Assembly (NCBI RefSeq): GCF_037975245.1
Contig: NC_092582.1
Location: 4,752,001 to 4,816,000, forward strand
Length of the DNA: 64,000 nucleotides
Direction: 5' to 3'
Source: Apostichopus japonicus
Lineage: Eukaryota; Echinodermata; Holothuroidea; Aspidochirotida; Stichopodidae
Of this stretch, positions 27,301 through 36,300 are shown piece by piece. The notes below the pieces were generated by a model. That model saw only the letters and a list, made by a program, of their open reading frames with translations, ran no database searches and was not told the DNA's origin. How positions within the stretch are numbered: position 1 is the stretch's first letter; each line of letters begins with the position of its first letter. The position numbers and the translations under genes are program-made.

Positions 27301-30300
27301 CCAAACTTTTCGTTAACACTTTAGTGAATACTTTAGTTGTTTTCCATGTTTATCTTATTGTGTTGGATTTTAACTTGATTCTGACCAAGTCATCTAAATA
27401 TATACATATGACTGGACCCTTTCCCTCCACCCCACACCCCCCGCCCCCCCAAGTTATCTGGCTACAACCAGTGTAATATTCAATACACTGTCGTTTTCCC
27501 ACGAATATGTTGTAACATTTTTTTCTTCCTTTTGCAAAGCTAGATTAGTTTATATCCTTACTTCATATCACCTGCTGCAGTTTTGGTAGGCTAATGCCAA
27601 AGGTCATAGTTTCAAGTTTCAAGGATGAAATCTGAAGGAGCAAGTCAATGGTGTATTTCATCTTGAGTCTATTAGTATGAAACTATTCAGATTATTCAGA
27701 GGGAGAGTTCCGTTACAAACCATTTTCCCTGTTTCTTGTTTATGTATTTGACCTCTTTAATGACCTTAGACATGACCTATGACCTTTGTATTCCTCAGGA
27801 GCTGTTCATGAGAGTCAACCCCCAGCATTGCATCGGTTCCATCTGGTCCAGGAGGGACAAGAAGAGCTGTGACGTGGACACCTACAGTGTCAGGGCCACG
27901 ATAAACCAGTTTAACGAAGTACTCAATCGGGTCATGTCAACGGTACTGTGGGATAAATCTCTCAGTCCTTCGTCGAGGGCCAAGATTATCTGTAAATGGA
28001 TTGCAGTCGCACAGGTACGGACGAATCGTATTCCTGCAAGTAGATTGAAAACTGTGCTAGAAAGTTTTTTTATTTCCAAAACGAGAAAACATTTAAAAAT
28101 AATTACTTTCAGTGTTCTATGACACACAGCTTCAGAAGCTGACAAAATTATCTGTTGAGGTTGATTTTCCTCACTTTTGTTTGAAGATAAATAAGAAGCA
28201 ATTCCTCCTCTCTGCTTCCCTGCTCTCACAGAAAGTTGGCTATTCTTTCCAAAAGTCATTTAATCGTATTATTTTTGAAGGATAGCAACTTGACGCACTG
28301 GTCAGCATCGTTGACGTTGCACACTGTTTGGCATGCAGTTATCCTCATAATATGAAATTAAGTATTTTGTTTAAATTTTCATAATTGAATCAATCTCTAA
28401 ACCAGGAAGTTTGAACCAAAGAGTTGCTTTTGCACATTCTCTGTATAGTAAACCCTTGTCAAACTTCATTCTATGGTCCCCTTCTTCAATAATTAGCAAA
28501 GAGTTGGTTATTGTAATTGTGGTTAAGATTGTTCCCCCCCCTCGTGTTGTTTTTGCCGAGAATCTGTAAACATGATATGTAAATTGATCCTTTATATCCT
28601 CCCGTCGCAGTTCATTCAATCCTGTACCTCTCTTCCCTTTCCTATTTTTTGTAATAATAGGCGTGTCGAGAACTCAAGAATTTTTCGTCGTTGAAAGCGA
28701 TCATTTCAGGGCTTCAATCTCACCCTGTCCATAGGTTACAAAAGACGTGGGACTTTGTCCCCAGGTAAGATGAAACCCTCTTAGCCGTCTCGATAACCAT
28801 TATTGTTTTGTAATAGGAAGTATTTCATGTGTTGGACAAGATCTAATAGGGCAGTGTCTTCCTCCCATGATTTGCTGGGTGCATGAAAAAACTGAAAAAC
28901 ATTGAAAGTGATATTATTTGGCAAACAATGGATTATGTCACAAGGACAAGTTTGTCATTCTGTATAGAGATTATTTTATGCCAAGAAAAATAATGAAAAG
29001 AGAAGAAGAAGCAGAACATGAAATGATGCACTCGTAAGTGCCATTTACTCGTATAGACGTAGTCAGGTAGTTGGCTTGTCATAGAGATTAAAAATCAGGC
29101 TGAAAGCCAAAAACCTTACAAATTGTAACAGACAGTCATTTGAATCAGAGATAGTGAAATCACATTTTGACTTCTGAATTCAATATTAGTAATTTCCTCT
29201 TGTATCATTTTGAAAGTAATTAATCAAAAGCTTTAACTACCTTGACAATGCAAAGATATGGAAACAAAATTTAATGCCATTGTTGCTAATTGTCTCTCCT
29301 CAATAATTTAGAGTGTGCGAGCGTATGAAGTTGTGATGATTCATTCTAAGCTCCAAGTTGGTCAGCATTAGATTAGTCAGAAGCCCAGCACGTTTTAGCG
29401 ACTGTTATTTTGTGATTGTTTTTGTCCTGCTCTTTGTTCTTCTCTTCTTACAGCAAAGAATTACACTTGTATAATTAAAACAATCATTTGGGTGAGGGGG
29501 GGGGGTGGGTGGGGGGATAGTGCAGTCTGGGTGGGGTGAGGTTGGGGTGTAAGGAGTTTTCCTTGAAATGATGAAGTTCATCAACTTCAGTGTCAATCAA
29601 AGAAGGAAAATTTGCCTGATTATGACAGCATTTATGCAATTGGGAGATGGGCAGGGGGGGGGTTGGTGGGTGGTGGTGGGGGAATTAATTTCCACTCCTG
29701 TAACTCCTGTCTTTGAATACATGCTTGCAAACGGTAAACTAGAAACTAATTGGGGATCTAGTAGCTCCGGCAGTTGTTTTGGGAGTTGTGCTGGTCGTGT
29801 TTGGATCGAGTTCACCAATTGTTATTATTATTTTGTCTTCTTCTCTTTTAGACACACTATGCAGCTTTTCCAGGATCTTGCCAAGATTTTCCATGATGAT
29901 AACAACTTTGAAGCATGGCGAGAGATTCTTATGAAGGTACATTCTAGTGAGGGTCTATCAATCAGCAATACAATCAAGTACTATCATAGTTATGTGTCAT
30001 GTTATGTTGTGTGATGTTACGTTTCCTCATGTGGTGGTGTACATATTTTCTCGTACTTGAAAATGCTCTGCTATATATGTACTCGCTCTGCAGACTTGTT
30101 GTTGTTGAAGAGATTTGTTGAAACTTGTAGATGTTGAAGAGTGGTTAGGTGAGAAGGCTGAAGGTACAATTTGACAAAAAAATAACTTTTCCATTGAGAT
30201 TAAAGAAATAAATAAATATCTCTAAGGGTGTCCCAGAATTGTTATCATAATTTGAATAATGCTCAGTAGAATGAGGAAAATTTGCTTACAAAAACTCAAA

Positions 30301-33300
30301 AAGCTGATTTTACTTGGTTTCTTAGTGTAGTAAGTTTAACGAAACTGGGTTACAGAAGGATTTGCTTGTGTATCTGCAAGAGAGGAAGTGCACAAGTGGA
30401 AGTCAAGAGTATCGCTTAAATTTCAAGCAATTAACTTTATATATCAATGATTTGTTTAACAAATTTTACATTTTGGTATTATTTTTTGTATTTTTAGGAG
30501 GGCACTGCAAAGTTTGCACCAGTAATACTATCCAATAATGGAAAATGGACTTTGAAAGCTTTCAAGAGGAGAAGTGTTGAGAAATCGTTATCGAAGGAAG
30601 ACACTACGGTATGTGTAGGACTTTTCCTGGGATTGCGGGTATGGATGGGATGGGCCTGGGGTAGGGTAAAGTCGGGTTGAAGACAAGGCCCTTGGAGAAA
30701 ATTGCTAAAATCTAACTGGTTATTAGATCTACTAGTGTTTAAGGATTTTGTTTTCCAGTAGTGGGACTGGATTGCAGCCTCTAGAAAATGTCATTTAAGA
30801 CCTGAAATTTTCTTTTGGCGATATGTAACTGGCATTTTCACAGTGTTAGTCTACAAGCCTATCTTAATGTCCATTTCAGTTGAATATGCATAGCAACCAT
30901 TACCCAGAAATCATTGCTGTCAAATTCATTTTGATTTTTGTTTTTCTTTACATTTATTAATCAACTGCTGGCAACTTTATGATTATCAATGGTAAAATAT
31001 AAGGACATTGAAATTTCTGATTTGACGGGGAAATAGTTTTTACCCTTTTTGGTTCCTTGCTTTAGCAAAAGGAACCTATGCAGTCAGGTTGGCGTGTGTG
31101 TGTATGTGTGTGTGTGTGTGTGTATGTGTGTGTGTGTGTCTGTGACACTTGCTTGGGTACGCTCTATCTCAATAAGGGAATGTTGGATTGAGGCCAAACT
31201 TGGACTATATATCCGCCATATGGAGAAGGTGTGCCCTATTGTTTCTGGTGCCCACATAGGTCACCAAAGGTCGGTTATGGTCCAAAAACCGAAAATATTA
31301 AAACGGCAATAACTCCCAGTGCCACTGTGCGAAAAGGTTGATATTTTGGGACAAGTTGTGAACTGGTTAGGGAAACATTTTCAAACTTAACGGTCATGTG
31401 ATCCGAGGTCACCAAAGGTCAATTAATGATAAAAAACTAGTATTTTTGCGATAACTTGAGAACGAAATGTCCGTTAGGGTTGGGAGTTGCTTCAATGTTA
31501 TCCAATTGTTGACCCGCATCTGGGTGACCCTTGACCTCAATTTGACCTCTGGTGACCTTTACATGTTTTTGGGGATTTTTACAGTTTCGATGCTATTTTC
31601 AGATGTCAAAGGTACCTTCTGATCATAAATGTCAATAGGTTGACCCTGTGTGACCTTTATGTGCGAAGTTACATGGGGTCAAAGTTTTTCGGTCGGAGTT
31701 AGGATGGTTGTACAGACTTTTCGTTTTGTTTTTTGGAATCAGGAGATTAAACTACATCTGAAACCAAGGTCAAAAGGTCAAAGGTCACATTAGAAAAAAT
31801 GTGCTTATTTTGGGAGGGAACGAGCCAAAAAGAAAATGTTTGGTTTTGATGCTAGATTTGGATATCAAAGGTACCTTCCGATCAAAAATGTCAATTGGTT
31901 GACACCCGTGTGACCTTCGTGTGCAAAGTTATACGAGGTCAAAGTTAATTTTCAGACATTTAATGCAACAACTCCCAGTTCCAAGGTGTGACATAGTTGA
32001 TATTTTTGGACAAGTTGCAAATGGTATAGGGGAATATTTTCAAACTTAACGGTCATGTGATCCGAGGTCACCAAAGGTCAATTAATGTCAAAAAACTAGT
32101 ATTTTGGGGGTAGAAAATGGGCAAAGAAAAAAATGTTTGAATTTTTATAGTTTGATGCTCTAATTTAGGTCTCATCAATCAAAAATGTCAATAAGTTGAC
32201 CCAAGGTGACCTTTGTATGTTAAGTTATATGAGGTCAAAGTTAATTTTCAGACATTTAGTGTAATAACTCCCAGTGCCAAGGTATTACACAGTTGATATT
32301 TGGAGACAAGTTGCAAATGGTATAGGGGAATATTTTCAAACTCAACGGTCATGTGATCCGAGGTCACCAAAGGTCAATTAATGATAAAAAACTAGTATTT
32401 TTGCGATAACTTGAGAACAAATTGTCCGTTAGGGTTGGGAGTTGCTTCAATGTAATCCAATTGTCGACCCGCATCTGGGTGACCCTTGACCTCAATTTGA
32501 CCTCTGGTGACCTTTTTAGTGTTTTGTGGATTTTTACAGTTTCGATGCTATTTTCAGATGTTAAAGGTACCTTCTGATCATAAATGTCAATGGGATGACC
32601 CCCGTGTGACCTTCGTGTGCGAAGTTATACGAGGTCAAAGTTAATTTTCAGACATTTAATGCAATAACTCCCAGTTCCAAGGTGTGACAAGGTTGATATT
32701 TTTGGAGTAGTTGCAAATGGTATAGGGGAATATTTTCAAACTTAACGGTCATGTGATACAAGGTCACCAAAGGTCAATTAATGATAAAAAACTGGTATTT
32801 TTGCGATAACTTGAGAACAAATTGTCCTTTAGAGTTGGGAGTTGCTTCAATGAAATCCAATTGTTGACCTGCATCTGGGTGACCCTTGACCTCAATTTGA
32901 CCTCTGGTGACCTTTTCGTGTTTTGGGGATTTTTTACAGTTTCGATGCTATTTTCAGATGATAAAGGTACCTTCTGATCATAAATGTCAATAGGTTGACC
33001 CCTGTGTGACCTTCGTGTGCGAAGTTATATGAGGTCAAAGTTAATTTTCAGACATTTAATGCAATAACTCCTAGTTCCAAGGTGTGACAAGGTTGATATT
33101 TTTGGAGTAGTTGCAAATGGTATAGGGGAATATTTTCAAACTTAACGGTCATGTGATACAAGTTCACCAAAGGTCAATTAATGATAAAAAACTAGTATTT
33201 TTGCGACAACTTGAGAACAAATTGTCCGTTAGGGTTGGGAGTTGCTTCAATGTAATCCAATTGTCACCCGCATCTGGGTGACCCTTGACCTCAATTTAAC

Positions 33301-36300
33301 CTCTGGTGACCTTTTCGTGTTTTGTGGATTTTTACAGTTTCGATGCTATTTTCAGATGTTAAAGGTACCTTCTGATCATAAATGTCAATGGGTTGACCCC
33401 CATTTGACCTTCGTGTGCGAAGTTATTTGAGGTCAAAGTTAATTTTCAGACATTTAATGCAATAACTCCCAGTGCCAAGGTGTGACAAGGTTGATTTTTT
33501 CGGACAAGTTGCAAATGGTATAGGGGAATATTTTCAAACTTAATGGTCATGTGATCCAACGTCACCAAAGGTCAGCTAATGTTAAAAAAGTAGTATTATG
33601 GGGGGAGAAAATGGGCAAAGAAAAAATGTTTGAAATTTTACAGTCATGCTCTATTTAGGTCTCACCGATCAAAAATGTCAATTGGTTGACCTCCGGGTGA
33701 CCTTTGTGTGTGAAGTTACGTACAAGTTCAAAGTTAATTTTTTGACATTTAATGCAATTAAATCTCAATGCCAAGGTGTGACATGGTTGATATTTTGGGA
33801 CAAGTTGTGAATGGGGTGGTGGAACATTTTGAAACTTAAAGGTCATGTCATCTGAGGTCACCATTGTTATCATATCTGTTGACACGCTTGTAGGTCTCTT
33901 ATATTTCTTACATTTTCGACGCCATATTTAGATCTCAAAAGTGCCTTTTGATAAAAAATCCGATCATATTTTGTGATCACAAAGTGTTGGCTATAGTGTT
34001 GGTTACTTTATGGGAACATGTAGGACCACAATTACTTGGACTTTTTCAGCCCAATCTTGCTTCATAATATTATGTGTATTGTCATATACCCCAAGCAAGG
34101 AACCACAGTGCCCTTGGGCTCTTGTTATTATAGAAATGTGATCATAGTTGTTTTGGTGCTATGGTGTGATGGATTCATATAATTACAAAATTGAAGAAAC
34201 GAGGGATGCTGCTTTATATAATAGTGGCAGCAGAGGTTTAAAATTGACCAATCTGTATTAAGAAACAAGTCTTTTATCTAAGTTAATATCTTGTTTGATT
34301 TCATATTGCAGAATATTATGTATGGAACTGTTCCATACCTGGGGACATTTCTGACGGACCTTGACATGGTGGATAAGGCCAACCCTGACTTCATCCAGGG
34401 TCTTGTTAACTTTGAGAAGAGGAGGAAGGAGTTTGAGGTCATCGCTCAGATACAATTGCTGCAAGGCACAGCCAAGACATACAATATTAAGCCGGATCCA
34501 GAGATTAAAGAATGGTTTCAGAATCAGTTAATTGTCTCATACCAAGAGTAGTGAGTACTCCATATTTGTTGAACAACTCTAACCCCTTCCCCTTTTCAAG
34601 TAGCCACAGGTAGTGAGATATTAATATTAAGATATTAATCAGTTTGGGACTGCGCCATAATTCAAAACAATAGTTTGCATGTTTCAATGATTTCATTTTG
34701 GGGGAATAAAGGCTATTGATGGTTATACTTGTATTCACGTATGTTAAAATATCATAATCCCTTTCATTTGTAGTTGGAAACCTATATGTATATGAGGAAC
34801 TTAATCCTAAGATTATACAAGAGTTTATCCTAAGATAAAAGCATGTTCTGAAAAAGAAATATTTAAAGTACAACAAATAAACAAGACAGAAGCCCAAAAA
34901 TGTTGTTGAAACATTTATAACTTAGGATCTCCTAGGTTACTGAGCCTCTTCAATGACATTTTAATTAAAATTCCCTCATATTCTGTGATTAATTGATAGT
35001 CACGTATGTTAACTTTCTGTTTTCCAGTTGTATCTTATCGGAGGAGATTGAACAACCCTCTCGCATACCTCAGTCAGCTCCATCATCATTTTCCAAGGAT
35101 GACAGCAGACCTAAAATATTCAGGTATCATTTTGGTCATCCTTTCCTCTCACTGTCATGTATATGTGTAAGACAACATCAGAATAAGTTACAAGGCCTAT
35201 CTTTGCGAAAGGTAGACATTAAAGGTCGTTTTTCATTTGCCCGAAAGCTACTAGATAAGCTAAGATGGCCAGAAAACTTAAAACAGTTATGCACACATTT
35301 TTAGCTGAAAATTTTGTCATGACAACCCGCTCCCCACAGATACCCCCTTGCCCCCAGATACCCCCCTTGCCCCACAAATACCACTATCCCAAATACCTCT
35401 TCTTCCCACAAACCTCCTCTCCCAGCGTCTAGTTACGCTATGACATGTCTTGTGTCACTTTGTCATCTAATATAAATGTTTTCTGGTACACATGCAGAAA
35501 GTTCTTCAGTTTCACTGCCGAAGACTACAAACAGAGGAGTCAAAAGTCTGAGTCCTTAAAGAGCCGTCTCTGGATATTCCGGGGGAAGGGGCACGGTAAA
35601 AGCAGTAGTGTCAGTAGCAGCGTCAGTAGTAATTCATCCACGGACACCACACCCAACTCCGACGACAGTATCAGTGTGTCCAGTGCGGAGTCACCCATCT
35701 CATTCACACCTATTAACAAGGATAAGAAGAGAGTTCTCAACTCTGTGAGTGCTTGCTATGCTTTGAATTTTCTTGGGTCAAAACTTGAAAAGTAGGAGGG
35801 AGGCAATGGGTTGGGGTGAGGCAGTTGGGTGCTGGGGAGGGGGTGAGAAGGGGTAGGAAAGGTGCTTGGAGTTACTAAAGTTACTGTGTCTTAATGTGAT
35901 TTATGGTGTTGTTCATTTGCCAACTTGGTGTAACATGATGAAACAAGTTGATTTCTTTTCAAATTTGGCCTCAACTTGGGAAAGCTATAAAGTACACAAC
36001 ACTGTCTGCCTCAAACATTAGGAACATAAAGGAGATATTTTGTTTACTTTTGAATTGATACTTTGACATGATCTTTTGTTGATCTGGAGTACTATCAACT
36101 TGATTTTTGGATCGGTTACTATGTTTGCTGACCGTCAAAAGAGGGCAAAGACTACATGAGGCATTGACTGCAATTTGCATCTCTGTAAGAAATAAAGATG
36201 TGTGAGCAATTATTCACATAGATGGGGTTCATGATAATCAGAGATGATCTTATGTTGATCAGAGTAATAAATCAACTTGATTGACTGCCGCTGCCGGTAG

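Larger units (their letters stand above)
31049..34134. mobile_element. 3-kb AGGTCA-rich composite element in RGL1 intron 10
   Basis: Bounded by GGTTCCTTGC (about 31050) and its complement GCAAGGAACC (about 34094). The left end also folds on itself (GGTTCCTT ... AAGGAACC) and is followed by a TG run. The body is built of repeated blocks; GTTGCTTCAATG recurs at 32441, 32841 and 33241, exactly 400 bp apart, and earlier near 31487. The blocks are full of AGGTCA/TGACCT. No ORF longer than repeat-derived noise. Superfamily not identified. Confidence 0.75.

Noticed and set aside
29568-30014. 148-aa plus-strand ORF
   Set aside because: It is RGL1 exon 9 with read-through into G-rich intron on both sides; only 29852-29936 is coding.
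31049-31312. 87-aa ORF with Cys/Val repeats
   Set aside because: Translation of a TG microsatellite and repeat DNA.
31049-34134. Helitron for the AGGTCA-rich element
   Set aside because: One end has a hairpin, but no CTRR terminus or 5' TC end is visible at the expected place.
34505-34897. 130-aa minus-strand ORF
   Set aside because: AT-rich intron shadow overlapping the end of RGL1 exon 11; composition is not protein-like.
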